Counted from the first letter of the stretch, positions 20,105 to 30,879 are shown. The stretch: DNA of 64,000 nt from Caryophanales bacterium (GCA_026168805.1 JAPFDS010000031.1:23764-87763), one strand, 5' to 3'. Translations and numbers: made by a program. Notes: generated by a model from the letters alone, not told the origin.

Positions 20105-21391
20105 CTATTCAAAAAAACGATTGAATAAACTTGCGATTTTTGATTCTTTTTTCTCATTCGATTTTGGTTGTTCTTTTTGTTTTTTTATTTTTTGTGGCTG
20201 ACTCTGTTGTTGCTGTTGTTCAGCTTCTGCTACAACGGAAGTCCCTAGATCTTTTCCTTGTATTTGAGCATTGCGATGTGCAAACTGAAGAAGACCAACA
20301 CCTGCAGTGAATTGTGGTTCTCTCACTCCAATATAATCAGGCATCGCCACCCGTACATTTGTGTTAAATACATCTCGAGCTAATTCAAGCACACCAGGCA
20401 TTTTCATTGTACCGCCTGTGAGCACGAATCCTCCTGGCAAGTCTTGGTATCCCATTTTTCGAATTTCACGTTTTGCTAATGTGTAAATTTCTTCTAATCG
20501 AGCTTCAATAATATCTGCTGCTAATGTTTGATCATATGTCTCTTTTTGATCACTTCCAATAACAGTCACTTGGAATGTTTCATCTTCTGATGCGTCCGCA
20601 TAATACGCATGTCCATAATTTACTTTTATTTCTTCAGCTTCTTCTGTAGATGTACGAAGACCGATTGATACATCCTTCGTAATATTATCGCCACCAAGTG
20701 GAACAACACATGTCGCTTCAATATGATCATTTTTAAAGATGGAAATGGTTGAACATCCCCCACCAATATCAATTAAAGCGATTCCTAAACTTTTTTCATC
20801 TTTTGATAGTGCGATAGTACCAGCTGCTAAAGGTTGTAAACAAATATCTGAGATTTTCAACTGGGCACCTTCAACACACTTTAATATATTATGTAAAATT
20901 GTCTTCGAACAAGTAATAATGGTTCCTTCCATCTCTAAGCGGACCCCTATCATTCCTCTAGGGTCTGAGATTTCATCAAGCCCGTCAACAATAAATTGTT
21001 TAGGGATTACATCAATGATTTCTCTTTCAGGTGGTATAGAAACAACCTGTGCTCCGTCGATGACGCGCGCAATATCTTCATCACCTATTTCGCGATTATC
21101 TGACTGTACTGCAACTACCCCATGACAAGGCTGTAATTCGATATGACTTCCATCAATACCAACAACGACATTTTCAATGTGCATTCCAACCATTCGTTCC
21201 GCTTGTTCAACTGCAGAGCGAATCGATCGGACCGTTTGATCGATATCCGTTATCGCACCTTTTCTCATGCCATTAGAGGCTGCAGTGCCTACACCAATAA
21301 CGTTCAACGAATCACTTAAGACTTCTCCAATGATTACTTTTATATGAGCAGTTCCAATATCTAAACCTACTAATACTTCACCATCATTCAT
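20105..21391 (-). CDS. ftsA: Cell-division actin-like protein FtsA
   Basis: Tethers FtsZ to the membrane and recruits later division proteins. The 428 residues begin MNDGEVLVGLDIGTAHIKV (phosphate 1 motif); the nucleotide motifs IDIGGGCSTISIF near 208 and FVLTGGTMKMPGV near 330 are present. A Gln/Lys-rich linker leads to the amphipathic membrane helix KIASLFNRFFE at the end. The ATG at 21391 follows GGGAGG at ten bases. Confidence 0.97.
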   Translation of the reverse strand: MNDGEVLVGLDIGTAHIKVIIGEVLSDSLNVIGVGTAASNGMRKGAITDIDQTVRSIRSAVEQAERMVGMHIENVVVGIDGSHIELQPCHGVVAVQSDNREIGDEDIARVIDGAQVVSIPPEREIIDVIPKQFIVDGLDEISDPRGMIGVRLEMEGTIITCSKTILHNILKCVEGAQLKISDICLQPLAAGTIALSKDEKSLGIALIDIGGGCSTISIFKNDHIEATCVVPLGGDNITKDVSIGLRTSTEEAEEIKVNYGHAYYADASEDETFQVTVIGSDQKETYDQTLAADIIEARLEEIYTLAKREIRKMGYQDLPGGFVLTGGTMKMPGVLELARDVFNTNVRVAMPDYIGVREPQFTAGVGLLQFAHRNAQIQGKDLGTSVVAEAEQQQQQSQPQKIKKQKEQPKSNEKKESKIASLFNRFFE

Positions 21392-21465
21392 AAGGAAGGC
21401 ACCTCCCACAATTCAATCATCTGAAATTTTTCAGATGTCTACATTCCATTTTCTATCATTCTTTC

Positions 21466-21495
21466 ATAGTATCTCTAAATTGTATTGGATTTCAA
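21466..21495 (-). promoter_or_regulatory. Candidate SigA promoter of ftsA-ftsZ
   Basis: TTGAAA (21490-21495), 18 bp, TACTAT (21466-21471) on the minus strand in the 203 bp gap between divIB and ftsA. A short inverted repeat CATCTGAAA/TTTCAGATG is near 21420-21438, between this site and ftsA; no role for it is known. Confidence 0.45.
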
Positions 21496-21594
21496 GCAAA
21501 ATATAAATTCTTACTATCAATTGTAGCTTCTTGAATCCTTAAATTCAAATAGAATCGAGTAAATATGACTAATTACTACGAATGCATCCCTTTT

Positions 21595-22341
21595 TTATTC
21601 ATCAAATGCTTCAAAATAAGCACCGACTCCGACATGAATAATTCCTTTTACGCCTTCGTCGATTTGAGAAATAATCGAAGGATACACTTCAATTTTATGC
21701 GCAAAATTTCTGAGTGTTCCGTATACGATAAATCCGTCATTCATATACAATGTAATTTTATACGCATTGTCCTCAGTAGGAACCCAATGGATCTCAGATA
21801 TGAGATCATAAATAGGCGTTGGTACTTTTTCTAATTCTTCAGCCATTCTTTCAAGCATGTTTTCATCTGTAAATTCTACTAGCAATGGTGCATCCCCACT
21901 TAACGGAACTTCCATTGACGTAAGTACCTCACCATTTAAAAGAACAGGATATGCAACCTTTTCTTCTTGTACATAACCAATATGACGAAACTCCTCTACT
22001 TCAACTTCCAGAGCTCGTGGGAAGTTTCGCTTTACTTGTACATCTTTAATTGCCGCGTGTTCTTCCATTTGCTGTTGATTTTTCTTCTTATTTACCGACC
22101 ACATGTTTGTTGAAGTCGATAAGTCACTTAGTTCCAGTACTTCTTCATCTGTTAATAGTACATTTCCAGACACTTCAATTGTTTTCACGTTACTTAGTGG
22201 AGATTGTAAATAAACAATAATGGAAATTAACAAGAAAAAAATAGAAAGATAGAAAATGAGTCTACGGTTCGCTTTCTTTTTTCGTTGGTGTTTCAAGCGG
22301 GGAATTCGATCCTCAATTGAAACGATCTTTTTTTCACTCAT
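21595..22341 (-). CDS. divIB: Division protein DivIB (FtsQ family)
   Basis: Single-pass membrane protein of the divisome, acting with FtsL and DivIC. The 248 residues have a basic cytoplasmic tail (1-27), one membrane segment (about 28-46), a POTRA domain beginning near VKTIEVSGNVLLTDEEV and a beta domain to about 235. murG and murB, which precede divIB in B. subtilis, are absent here. The start is ATG at 22341. Confidence 0.94.
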   Translation of the reverse strand: MSEKKIVSIEDRIPRLKHQRKKKANRRLIFYLSIFFLLISIIVYLQSPLSNVKTIEVSGNVLLTDEEVLELSDLSTSTNMWSVNKKKNQQQMEEHAAIKDVQVKRNFPRALEVEVEEFRHIGYVQEEKVAYPVLLNGEVLTSMEVPLSGDAPLLVEFTDENMLERMAEELEKVPTPIYDLISEIHWVPTEDNAYKITLYMNDGFIVYGTLRNFAHKIEVYPSIISQIDEGVKGIIHVGVGAYFEAFDE

Positions 22342-22414
22342 TAGCTCTTTCTTCCTTTATCAAAATTTTAACAAAAGAAACACCTAACATTGGTAGGGTT
22401 TAATTGTTATATGG

Positions 22415-22423
22415 ATTATATCA
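22415..22423 (-). promoter_or_regulatory. Extended -10 promoter before divIB
   Basis: TGATATAAT on the minus strand, an extended -10 with no good -35, about 75 bp before the divIB start. It lies in the short gap left where murG-murB would be. Confidence 0.55.
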
Positions 22424-22477
22424 CATTATGCCTAAGAGTATATAGTCTATCATTCTTTTATTTTATGAAAATTCCTC

Positions 22478-23590
22478 TTAAATTCGTGCATATTTACTAA
22501 TATTTAACAAAACGCCTACAGAACAAAGCGCTAATGTTAAGGAAGATCCACCATAACTTAAGAATGGCAGTGTAATTCCGGTCACAGGAATTAACCCGAT
22601 GACTACACTAATGTTGATCATTACTTGTATCGTTAACATTGCTGTAATGCCTAATGCCACGCTTTTCCCAAATCCGTCCGGTGCATACATTGCTACACGA
22701 CAACCCCGCCAAAATAAAATAAAAAATAAACTTAATACAACCAATCCACCGATAAAACCAAGTTCTTCACCAATAATAGAAAAAATAAAATCTGTTTGGG
22801 GTTCTGGTAAATAAAAGTATTTTTGTAAACTATTCCCAAATCCTACACCGAACAACCCACCCGGTCCAATCGCATATAAAGATTGAATGATTTGAAAGCC
22901 ATCTCCTAAGGGATCTTCCCAAGGATTGAGAAATGCAGTGATCCGTTTTAGACGATATGGTGCTGAAATAATTAGACCGACAAATCCAATAACACCAATC
23001 ATCGCTAGTGTCATAAAATGACTGATCTTTGCCCCAGCAACATACATCATGACCATGCATGTAGTTACTAGAACAACGCCTGTCCCAAGATCGGGCTGGA
23101 GCATAATTAAACCGAAGGAAAAAAAGATTAAACCCGTTAAAGGAAGAAATCCCTTTTTTAATTGGGTAATATGTTTCGGGTATTGAGATAAAAATCGTGC
23201 TAGGAATATAATGAGGCCTAGTTTGATAAATTCAGAGGGCTGAATACTAAATGCTCCGACGCCGATCCAACTTCTTGCACCACCTCTGACAATTCCAATT
23301 CCTGGTATTAGAACTGCAGTGAGCAATAGAAAACACGCCAACAGAATCCATAATGCATTTTTGTTCCAAAAGTGATATGGAATTGTCATAGTAACAACCA
23401 TACCGATCAAGCCTGCTGCAAGAAAGAGCACTTGTCGTTTAGCAAAAAAGAATCCATCATCATATTTGTACTCCGCCCATATATGAGACGAACTATAGAC
23501 AACTAATAAACCAATGACTAGTAAGATGAATATTACCGCTACAAGCATATAATCTGGTGCATATTTATCAACGCTTTTTTTACGAGACAT
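22478..23590 (-). CDS. spoVE: FtsW/SpoVE-family septal peptidoglycan polymerase
   Basis: SEDS-family glycosyltransferase that polymerises lipid II with a class B penicillin-binding protein. The 370 residues have ten membrane segments and the family motifs GGARSWIGVGAFSIQPSEFIK near residue 105 and PFLSYGGSSL near 345. The position after murD is that of SpoVE in B. subtilis; a second family member is at 62022-63236. The ATG at 23590 follows AAGGGG, which is part of a strong hairpin. Confidence 0.93.
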   Translation of the reverse strand: MSRKKSVDKYAPDYMLVAVIFILLVIGLLVVYSSSHIWAEYKYDDGFFFAKRQVLFLAAGLIGMVVTMTIPYHFWNKNALWILLACFLLLTAVLIPGIGIVRGGARSWIGVGAFSIQPSEFIKLGLIIFLARFLSQYPKHITQLKKGFLPLTGLIFFSFGLIMLQPDLGTGVVLVTTCMVMMYVAGAKISHFMTLAMIGVIGFVGLIISAPYRLKRITAFLNPWEDPLGDGFQIIQSLYAIGPGGLFGVGFGNSLQKYFYLPEPQTDFIFSIIGEELGFIGGLVVLSLFFILFWRGCRVAMYAPDGFGKSVALGITAMLTIQVMINISVVIGLIPVTGITLPFLSYGGSSLTLALCSVGVLLNISKYARI

Positions 23591-23593
23591 TAA

Positions 23594-23627
23594 AAACACC
23601 CCTTCACTACCATATAAAGGGGCGTTT
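23594..23627 (-). promoter_or_regulatory. Hairpin covering the ribosome-binding site of spoVE
   Basis: In minus-strand RNA an 11 bp stem (23617-23627 with 23594-23604, one G-U pair) closes a 12-base loop. The 3' arm contains AAGGGG, the ribosome-binding site, and is followed by U's and the ATG. The G-U pair is an A-C mismatch on the other strand. It could mask translation or act as an attenuating terminator between murD and spoVE. Confidence 0.7.
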
Positions 23628-23646
23628 CATCGGAAAGACAAGCCCC

Positions 23647-24996
23647 TCATGCTAGTCTATGCACTGCATTCGTAAACATGTCTCCTCTGACTTCAAAAGT
23701 AGCGTATTGATCCCAACTCGCGCATGCTGGTGAAAGTAACACAATATCGTCTTCTTTTGATACATTATATGCAGTTTTTACGGCGTCCTCCATTGTATCT
23801 ACTTGATACATATGTTTAATCTTAGCCTTCTTACCAGTTTCTTGCAGTTTTTCTGAGGTTTCTCCGAAGGTAACCAAAGCACAAACATTTTTTAATGAGG
23901 GAATGAGTGAGTCATAATCATCGCCACGATCTAAACCACCTGCTAATAAAATCGTAGGCTTTTCAAAGGATGAAAGTGCTTTTTCTGTTGCTAACATGTT
24001 TGTTGCTTTTGAATCATTGTAAAACTTACGACCGTTTACTGTCTTTACAAATTGAAGGCGATGCTTAACCCCCATAAAGGTCGTTAATACGGAAATAATA
24101 GCAGCATTTGAAACGCCTTTTTGTTTCACTGCACAAATGGCCGCTAATATATTTTCAATGTTGTGCTCTCCAACAAGTGCGATGTCTTCTATTTTAATTA
24201 TTTTTTCACGTTTAAAATACACCCATGTATCATCGACCCATCCGCCATCGATATTTTGTTTGGTTGTGGAAAAAGGGATTCGGTGACTCTTTGCCTGTTG
24301 AATAGCTTCCTCCACAAGTGGCTGATCACTATTATAAATGAGTACATCCTCAGACGTTTGTCTTAAAAATATGTTTTTCTTTGCTTCCATATATGCATCC
24401 ATTGAACCATGGTAATCAAGATGGGCAGGAAACAGATTTAATAAAACAGCAACATGTGGTTTAAAATGCTCCGTTCCAAGTAATTGAAAGGATGATAATT
24501 CGACAACCATCGTTTCATCTGTAGCCAATTTTCCTGCTACTTCAGACGCTACAACACCGATATTTCCAGCGACTTGAACCGGTTTTTCATCTGCCTCAAA
24601 CATTTGTGTGATTAACGTTGTCGTTGTCGTTTTTCCATTTGACCCAGTAATTCCAATCATGCTGTCTTGTGCAATATTTGCAGCAAGCTCTACCTCTGTC
24701 ACGACTGGAATATGTCTTTTAACCGCTTCAGATATGATTGTATGATCATAACGAATCCCCGGGTTTTTAACGATTAAATCAATGCCCTCTAACACAGATA
24801 ATGGATGGGAACCTAAAACAATCTCTGCCCCCATCTCACTAAAACGTTTTTGATCCGCTTCATTCATAGAGTCATTTCCATCATTAATTCGTACCTTTTT
24901 GCCATTATGTAAAAGAAGATAAGCCGCCGCTGTCCCACTTTTAGCTAATCCTAGGACTAGTATATGTTTGTATGGGAATGATATTAATTCGTTCAC
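23647..24996 (-). CDS. murD: UDP-N-acetylmuramoyl-L-alanine--D-glutamate ligase
   Basis: Adds D-Glu to UDP-MurNAc-L-Ala in the cytoplasm. The 449 residues have the ATP loop [12 protein letters not shown] near residue 115, the HLDYHGSM region near 190 and a C-terminal ligase domain with NDSKATN near 320. The start is GTG at 24996, overlapping the mraY stop by four bases. Confidence 0.96.
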   Translation of the reverse strand: MNELISFPYKHILVLGLAKSGTAAAYLLLHNGKKVRINDGNDSMNEADQKRFSEMGAEIVLGSHPLSVLEGIDLIVKNPGIRYDHTIISEAVKRHIPVVTEVELAANIAQDSMIGITGSNGKTTTTTLITQMFEADEKPVQVAGNIGVVASEVAGKLATDETMVVELSSFQLLGTEHFKPHVAVLLNLFPAHLDYHGSMDAYMEAKKNIFLRQTSEDVLIYNSDQPLVEEAIQQAKSHRIPFSTTKQNIDGGWVDDTWVYFKREKIIKIEDIALVGEHNIENILAAICAVKQKGVSNAAIISVLTTFMGVKHRLQFVKTVNGRKFYNDSKATNMLATEKALSSFEKPTILLAGGLDRGDDYDSLIPSLKNVCALVTFGETSEKLQETGKKAKIKHMYQVDTMEDAVKTAYNVSKEDDIVLLSPACASWDQYATFEVRGDMFTNAVHRLA

Positions 24997-25979
24997 GTAA
25001 TCATCACCTCAATATAAATTCCAAGCGCTGCGCACAACAATCCGACAATCCAAAATGTTGTTACAACGCGCCATTCAGACCAACCGATTAATTCATAGTG
25101 GTGATGAATGGGGCTCATTTTGAACACTCGCTTTCCCGTTGTTTTAAAAGAGATTACCTGAATAATGACAGATAATGTTTCAATAACAAATACTCCTCCA
25201 ATAATAACAAGCAACACTTCCAACTTCGTCAAAATCGCAATAGCAGCAATCGCTGCTCCAAGAGCTAAAGAACCCGTGTCTCCCATAAATACTTTTGCAG
25301 GATGCGCGTTAAAAACGAGGAATCCAAGCAATGCGCCAACTGCGGCCAGGGAGAAAATCGTCACATCTTCTGGTGCTCCTTGTGCCCAAGACAAAAGCGC
25401 GTAAGCTCCGAATGCAAATGTTGCTGTTCCTGCAAGTAACCCATCAAGACCATCCGTTAAATTCACCGCATTGGACGCGCCGACAAGCATGAACACAACG
25501 AGAATACCGTAGGCCCATCCTAAATCAAACTGGATACCTGTTCCTGGAATAGATAATGTGGTATCAAAATCCCCTGTCCATAAAACAATATAAAATATAA
25601 GCCCAATGAGTATTTGCCCCAACATTTTTTGTTTAGATGTTAGACCCAAATTCCGTTTCATTGCAATGATAATAAAGTCATCTAAAAACCCAATCAAGCC
25701 GTATCCAAATAAGACAAATAGGAGTAACCATAGTTCTTGACTCATTGGAACAGTTGATGCCTTTACACTCATAATAATGGAGGTCGCAATAATACTTAAT
25801 ACAATCATTACTCCACCCATTGTCGGTGTCCCGGATTTTTTCATATGTGATTGCGGGCCTTCTTCACGTATACTTTGACCAAACTTCAGCCTTCTTAAAA
25901 AAGGTATGAAAATAGGTGATAAGAGGACGGTAATTAAAAATGCGATAGCGATTGTCATTGCAATGATTAAAAAGTTCAT
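24993..25979 (-). CDS. mraY: Phospho-N-acetylmuramoyl-pentapeptide-transferase
   Basis: Membrane enzyme that makes lipid I. The 328 residues have about ten membrane segments and the catalytic motifs GFLDDFIII near residue 97, [10 protein letters not shown] near 175, [11 protein letters not shown] near 230 and the histidine motif MSPIHHHYE near 290. The start is ATG at 25979. It lies between murF and murD. Confidence 0.97.
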   Translation of the reverse strand: MNFLIIAMTIAIAFLITVLLSPIFIPFLRRLKFGQSIREEGPQSHMKKSGTPTMGGVMIVLSIIATSIIMSVKASTVPMSQELWLLLFVLFGYGLIGFLDDFIIIAMKRNLGLTSKQKMLGQILIGLIFYIVLWTGDFDTTLSIPGTGIQFDLGWAYGILVVFMLVGASNAVNLTDGLDGLLAGTATFAFGAYALLSWAQGAPEDVTIFSLAAVGALLGFLVFNAHPAKVFMGDTGSLALGAAIAAIAILTKLEVLLVIIGGVFVIETLSVIIQVISFKTTGKRVFKMSPIHHHYELIGWSEWRVVTTFWIVGLLCAALGIYIEVMIT

Positions 25980-26051
25980 CTGTATGTTCCCCCTTCTTTC
26001 AACCGTCCTTCGACGTCTGCAGAAAAATTAATGAGCATTTTTTATACGATT

Positions 26052-27407
26052 TTAAAACGTTTTTAACGTTGGTAGGATTGATTCCAATTCAATTCCACGT
26101 GATGCTTTTAATAAAATCACTGTTTCATTTCCACTATATTTCTTTAATAGACTAGATAATTCTTCTTTCGTTTGCACAAAGAAATGTTCCATCTCTTTGT
26201 TGCTCGAAAGTTCTTTATCTATATACTGTGCCGCATCTCCGAATGTATATACGGCTGTTATTGGCTTCTTGATCTCTTTTCCAATTTCACGATGATACTT
26301 TTCAGATGCATCTCCGAGTTCTAGTATATCTCCAAGCACAAGTATCCGTGTTGAAAATCCCTTCATCTGTGAGACGACATCAATGGCTGCTTTCATTGAA
26401 GTTGGTGATGCATTATAAGCATCATTAATAACTGTCATCCCAGAATTCGTCGTCACTTGTTCAAATCTCATGGACGTGACTGACAGTTGCTTAAGCCCTT
26501 GTTTAATAGATGTTGAATCGATGCCAAGTTCTTGAGCTAAGGTAATTGCAAACGACGCATTTTTCGCATGATGTTTTCCTAATAATGGAATTGAGTAATC
26601 CCCATCCAGTGCATGAAACGTTGTGCAGTCAGTGTTTATGTGCACATTCGCGACAACTGTATCGTTCGACTCCCCAAAACCGACAGTGATCGTTTTATAT
26701 GAATATGAACGTTCTAATAAAGGTTCATCCCCATCGTACAATAGGACACTTTCATCGCGAAATCCGTCTATGATTTCCAGTTTTGCTTTTGCAATTCCTT
26801 CTCTTGAATGTAAATGTTCTATATGGGATTCACCGATATGAACAATACACCCATAATCTGGTTCCGCTATGGTAGACAGAAGATGAATTTCTTCAAAGTT
26901 ATTCATACCCATTTCTAAAATAAGCATTTCTGTATCTGGAGGCATGGATAAAATCGTTAAAGGTAAACCAATATGATTATTTAAATTTCCTTTTGTACTA
27001 TGTGTTTTATACGTCGTTTGTATAATGGACTGTGTAATATCTTTTGTCGTTGTTTTTCCATTTGACCCCGTGATCCCGATAACTGTAGGACTCACTCCTA
27101 AACGATACGCATGTGCTAATTCTTGCATAGCTTCTAAAGGATTTTCTACTAGAAAAAAGTGCATTTTATCTAGTAAATGTGTAGGTATATCTTTATCTTC
27201 ACTCCAAAAAGTAGCGACCGCTCCTTGTTCATATGCTTGATCAATGAATGTATGTCCATCCACACGTTCTCCAAGCAATGGAATGAACAATCCATCTGTT
27301 AATGACTTCCGACTGTCCATTTCAACGACATGAATCGAGCGATTTAAATTATCTGGATGTGACCCTTTTGGAAAAAGAGTTTTCATCCAATCCGTTGTAA
27401 AGAGCAT
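26052..27407 (-). CDS. murF: UDP-MurNAc-tripeptide--D-Ala-D-Ala ligase
   Basis: Adds D-Ala-D-Ala to complete the pentapeptide precursor. The 451 residues have the ATP loop [14 protein letters not shown] near residue 110 and the motifs LEMGMNN near 165 and NDAYNASPTSMKAA near 325. In B. subtilis murF lies elsewhere beside ddl; here it keeps the position after murE known from other bacteria. It begins one base after murE ends. Confidence 0.96.
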   Translation of the reverse strand: MLFTTDWMKTLFPKGSHPDNLNRSIHVVEMDSRKSLTDGLFIPLLGERVDGHTFIDQAYEQGAVATFWSEDKDIPTHLLDKMHFFLVENPLEAMQELAHAYRLGVSPTVIGITGSNGKTTTKDITQSIIQTTYKTHSTKGNLNNHIGLPLTILSMPPDTEMLILEMGMNNFEEIHLLSTIAEPDYGCIVHIGESHIEHLHSREGIAKAKLEIIDGFRDESVLLYDGDEPLLERSYSYKTITVGFGESNDTVVANVHINTDCTTFHALDGDYSIPLLGKHHAKNASFAITLAQELGIDSTSIKQGLKQLSVTSMRFEQVTTNSGMTVINDAYNASPTSMKAAIDVVSQMKGFSTRILVLGDILELGDASEKYHREIGKEIKKPITAVYTFGDAAQYIDKELSSNKEMEHFFVQTKEELSSLLKKYSGNETVILLKASRGIELESILPTLKTF

Positions 27408-27408
27408 A

Positions 27409-28893
27409 TTATCCCATCTTTCTATCTAACGACCGAATGGCTTCAGCTGCAACTTTACGATCATCAAATTCAAATTTCTGTTTTCCAATCGTTTGGTCTG
27501 TTTCATGACCTTTTCCAGCAATAATAATAATATCATCTTGCTTCGCTTTTTCAACTGCAAAATATATTGCTTCTTTTCGATCAATAATTGTCTCATAGTT
27601 TGTTTGGTCTAAGTCATCAGTCATATCGTTTAAAATAAGCTGCGGATCTTCTGTTCTAGGGTTATCAGAAGTAAATATTGCTTCATCCGCGTGGTCAACA
27701 GCAATTTTTGCCATTAAAGGACGTTTGGAAGTATCTCGGTCGCCTCCACATCCAACGACTACATATATATGATTAGTAGCAAATTCTTTCACTGTTTCTA
27801 ATACATTTTGTAGTGAATCTGGTGTATGTGCATAGTCGACGATGACCGAAAAAGATTGACCCTCAACCACTTGTTCAAATCGACCATCCACACCTTTGAT
27901 GTTTGCAAATGTTGAAGCAATCGTTGTTAATGGAATTTCATGAATGATTGCCGCACTCGCTGCTGCTAACATATTATACACATTAAAACTTCCAATTAAA
28001 GGCGTGCGAATATCAATCGACCCTATTGGTGTGTGGAGTGTATATGTGGTTTGTCCATTTGAAAAATGAATATTCGTTGCATACACATCCGCTTCTTTTT
28101 CAATACCATACGTTAATATATGTTGGGCCGTGACTTTTTTAAGTTTTTCAGCATATGCATCATCCACATTAATAATCGCATGTTTTTGGTCATTTACATT
28201 ATAAGTATTTCCTAATTGTGAAAATAGTAAGCTCTTTGCTTGAAAATATGCTTCCATATTTTTATGATAATCCAAATGGTCTTGTGATAAATTGGTGAAG
28301 ATAGCAAGGTTAAAGTCACAACCATATACGCGTCCTAAGTCTAATGCATGAGAGGAAACTTCCATCATACAAACATCTACGTCTTCCTCGATCATCTGAT
28401 AAAAACTCTTTTGTAATTCTAGTGCATGTGGGGTTGTGTTTTCAACAGGATAGGATTTATTCCCTATTTTTCTTTGGATCGTACCAATCACACCTGTTTT
28501 CTTTTCATGTGCTTGAAACAATGCTTCTAATATATATGTGATGGTTGTTTTTCCATTTGTGCCTGTCAAACCAATCAGATGTAAATCTTTGGTTGGTGAA
28601 TCGTAAAACACATTGGCCATAAGGGGTAAGGACCTTGATGTGTCAGGCACAATAATTACCGGTATATCCACATCAATTTCCTGTTCAGAAACAATCGCGG
28701 CAGCTCCTTGTTTCACTGCTGCATGAGCATAGTCATGCCCATCTACTGTATATCCTCGTATACAAACAAAGATATCGCCTTTGGTAACTTCTCTTGAATC
28801 CACCTGAATCGATTCAATTTCAATGTGTGAGAAATCAATGGATGATTCGCTTCTATAATACGGAATAAGACTTAACAATTGTTGTAAATTCAT
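27409..28893 (-). CDS. murE: UDP-MurNAc-tripeptide synthetase, meso-diaminopimelate type
   Basis: Adds the third amino acid of the stem peptide. The 494 residues carry GLTGTNGKTTITYIL near residue 108 and the substrate motif DNPRTEDP near 410; DNPR marks meso-diaminopimelate ligases as opposed to lysine or ornithine ones. This predicts an A1-gamma wall. The start is ATG at 28893, 45 bp after spoVD. Confidence 0.96.
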   Translation of the reverse strand: MNLQQLLSLIPYYRSESSIDFSHIEIESIQVDSREVTKGDIFVCIRGYTVDGHDYAHAAVKQGAAAIVSEQEIDVDIPVIIVPDTSRSLPLMANVFYDSPTKDLHLIGLTGTNGKTTITYILEALFQAHEKKTGVIGTIQRKIGNKSYPVENTTPHALELQKSFYQMIEEDVDVCMMEVSSHALDLGRVYGCDFNLAIFTNLSQDHLDYHKNMEAYFQAKSLLFSQLGNTYNVNDQKHAIINVDDAYAEKLKKVTAQHILTYGIEKEADVYATNIHFSNGQTTYTLHTPIGSIDIRTPLIGSFNVYNMLAAASAAIIHEIPLTTIASTFANIKGVDGRFEQVVEGQSFSVIVDYAHTPDSLQNVLETVKEFATNHIYVVVGCGGDRDTSKRPLMAKIAVDHADEAIFTSDNPRTEDPQLILNDMTDDLDQTNYETIIDRKEAIYFAVEKAKQDDIIIIAGKGHETDQTIGKQKFEFDDRKVAAEAIRSLDRKMG

Positions 28894-28938
28894 TGTTCCA
28901 CCTACTTTTTATTCTTGTCTGTTATAGTATACCAAATA

Positions 28939-30879
28939 TTAATCTGATTCTCGATGATTGTTTGATAAATAAAGTCGAATGGTTGATCCTTCTTCAACCA
29001 TCGATCCAGGTTTAGGGGATTGATTAATAATAGTTGTTCCTTCACCACTTGTTTCAATCGACAAATTTGTCATATACTGAACAAGCTCTTCCGTGTCTTC
29101 GCCGACTAAATCTGGCACTTCTACTTTCGGCTGCTCCGGCCAAACGACATCTTTCTCAAGACCATCTTCTCGTTCCTCTACTCCCATTGCTCGTAAGCTA
29201 TCCTCAATAACAGTCCCTACAATTGGAGCTGCGACAACTCCACCAAATTGTACAGTACCTTTAGGATTATCAATCGCTACATAAACAACTATTTCTGGAT
29301 CATCCGCTGGAGCAAATCCAATAAAAGACACTATATGATCATTTTGTAAGTAAGTTCCATCAGGACCTACTTTTTGAGCCGTTCCTGTTTTTCCCCCAAC
29401 GCGATAACCATCTACATAGGCAGGACGCCCTGTTCCTTGTGCAACAACAGATTCTAATGTTTCTCTCACTTCTTTTGAAGTATCTTTAGAGATCACTTGT
29501 TGCTTTAATACGGGTTCCATTTGTTCAATAATTTCTCCATGCACTGGATCTGTCCATTCTTTAGCAATATACGGCTCGTACAAATACCCCCCATTAACAG
29601 ATGCAGCAACTGCCATGACTTGTTGGATCGGCGTTACAGATACACCTTGACCAAAAGATGTCGTTCCTAACTCCACTGGACCAACTTGATCAAGACTAAA
29701 TAATATACCACTTCCTTCTCCTTGAAGGTCAATACCCGTTTTTTGTCCAAAACCAAATGCATCAATATATGAAAAGAGCTTTTCTTTTCCAAGCGTTTGT
29801 CCTAAATGTACGAATCCAGGGTTACATGAATTCTCGACAACTTCTAAAAATGATTGGCTACCGTGTCCACCACTTTTCCAACATCTAAGCTTTGCCCCAC
29901 CTACGTCAATGCTACCATTGTCAAAAAACGTATCATGTTCCAAATCCACTGCATTTTCTTCCAAGGCGGCAGCTAACGTAATAATTTTGAATGTTGAACC
30001 TGGCTCATACGTACTCCAAATAGGTAAGTTTCGGTCAAATATGGATGGATCGACCTCTTGGTAATTGGATGGATGAAAGTTTGGCCTTGTTGCCATACCA
30101 AGGATACCACCAGTATTGGGATCTACTGCAATTGCAGTTGCACCATCTGGATTATATTTTGCTACAGCTACATCTAATTCTCTTTCCATGATTGTTTGTA
30201 CATTCGAATCGATGGTTGTGCGCAGGTTAAGTCCATCAGATGGTGCACTATATACATCTGCATGCGTATCAATTTTTCTTTGTTTCGCATCAGAATAGTA
30301 AGATAGTCTGCCTTTTTCACCTTGTAAATATGAATCATAGTATAATTCTAACCCCATTAATCCTTGATTATCAATTCCTGTAAATCCTAACACGTGGGAA
30401 AGATAATCATCATGGGGATAATGTCTTTTTGAATCTTTTGCCAAATAGACACCTTCTAACTGTAGCTCTCGAAGTTCCTTTTCTTGGCTTTCACTTATTT
30501 TTCTTCCCTCTGGATGAATTTCGACACTTTTTTCATTTTGAGTGACATATTCAAAGGCTTTTTCGTAAGACATATCCAATATATCTGATAAGTGTGTTGC
30601 TGTCTCTTCAGGTGTATCAATTTGCCTTGGAATCAGCACAATTGATGGGGCGGAAATATTTTCAGTTAAAACTTCCCCATGAACATCCGTAATATCACCT
30701 CGATCAGGTTCAAAAACAATATCTCGGCTCCAAGAGTCTTCAGCTAAGTCTGTTAATTCTTTCCCTATTACAAACTGAACGTAGCCCAGACGAATGCTTA
30801 TTACAATAAAACCTAATAAGCCTAATAAACATACAATCACTAATCTTTTTCGTTTCACCTTAGTAGATACTTGTTTCAT
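28939..30879 (-). CDS. spoVD: Class B penicillin-binding protein, SpoVD type
   Basis: Transpeptidase for spore cortex peptidoglycan, probably partnered with SpoVE. The 646 residues equal B. subtilis SpoVD: one N-terminal membrane segment, a dimerisation domain, active-site EPGSTFK near residue 290, SCN near 345, KTGTA near 485 and a single C-terminal PASTA domain (about 575-640). The ATG at 30879 follows AAGGAG at seven bases; the longer frame to 30903 has no ribosome-binding site. Confidence 0.93.
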   Translation of the reverse strand: MKQVSTKVKRKRLVIVCLLGLLGFIVISIRLGYVQFVIGKELTDLAEDSWSRDIVFEPDRGDITDVHGEVLTENISAPSIVLIPRQIDTPEETATHLSDILDMSYEKAFEYVTQNEKSVEIHPEGRKISESQEKELRELQLEGVYLAKDSKRHYPHDDYLSHVLGFTGIDNQGLMGLELYYDSYLQGEKGRLSYYSDAKQRKIDTHADVYSAPSDGLNLRTTIDSNVQTIMERELDVAVAKYNPDGATAIAVDPNTGGILGMATRPNFHPSNYQEVDPSIFDRNLPIWSTYEPGSTFKIITLAAALEENAVDLEHDTFFDNGSIDVGGAKLRCWKSGGHGSQSFLEVVENSCNPGFVHLGQTLGKEKLFSYIDAFGFGQKTGIDLQGEGSGILFSLDQVGPVELGTTSFGQGVSVTPIQQVMAVAASVNGGYLYEPYIAKEWTDPVHGEIIEQMEPVLKQQVISKDTSKEVRETLESVVAQGTGRPAYVDGYRVGGKTGTAQKVGPDGTYLQNDHIVSFIGFAPADDPEIVVYVAIDNPKGTVQFGGVVAAPIVGTVIEDSLRAMGVEEREDGLEKDVVWPEQPKVEVPDLVGEDTEELVQYMTNLSIETSGEGTTIINQSPKPGSMVEEGSTIRLYLSNNHRESD

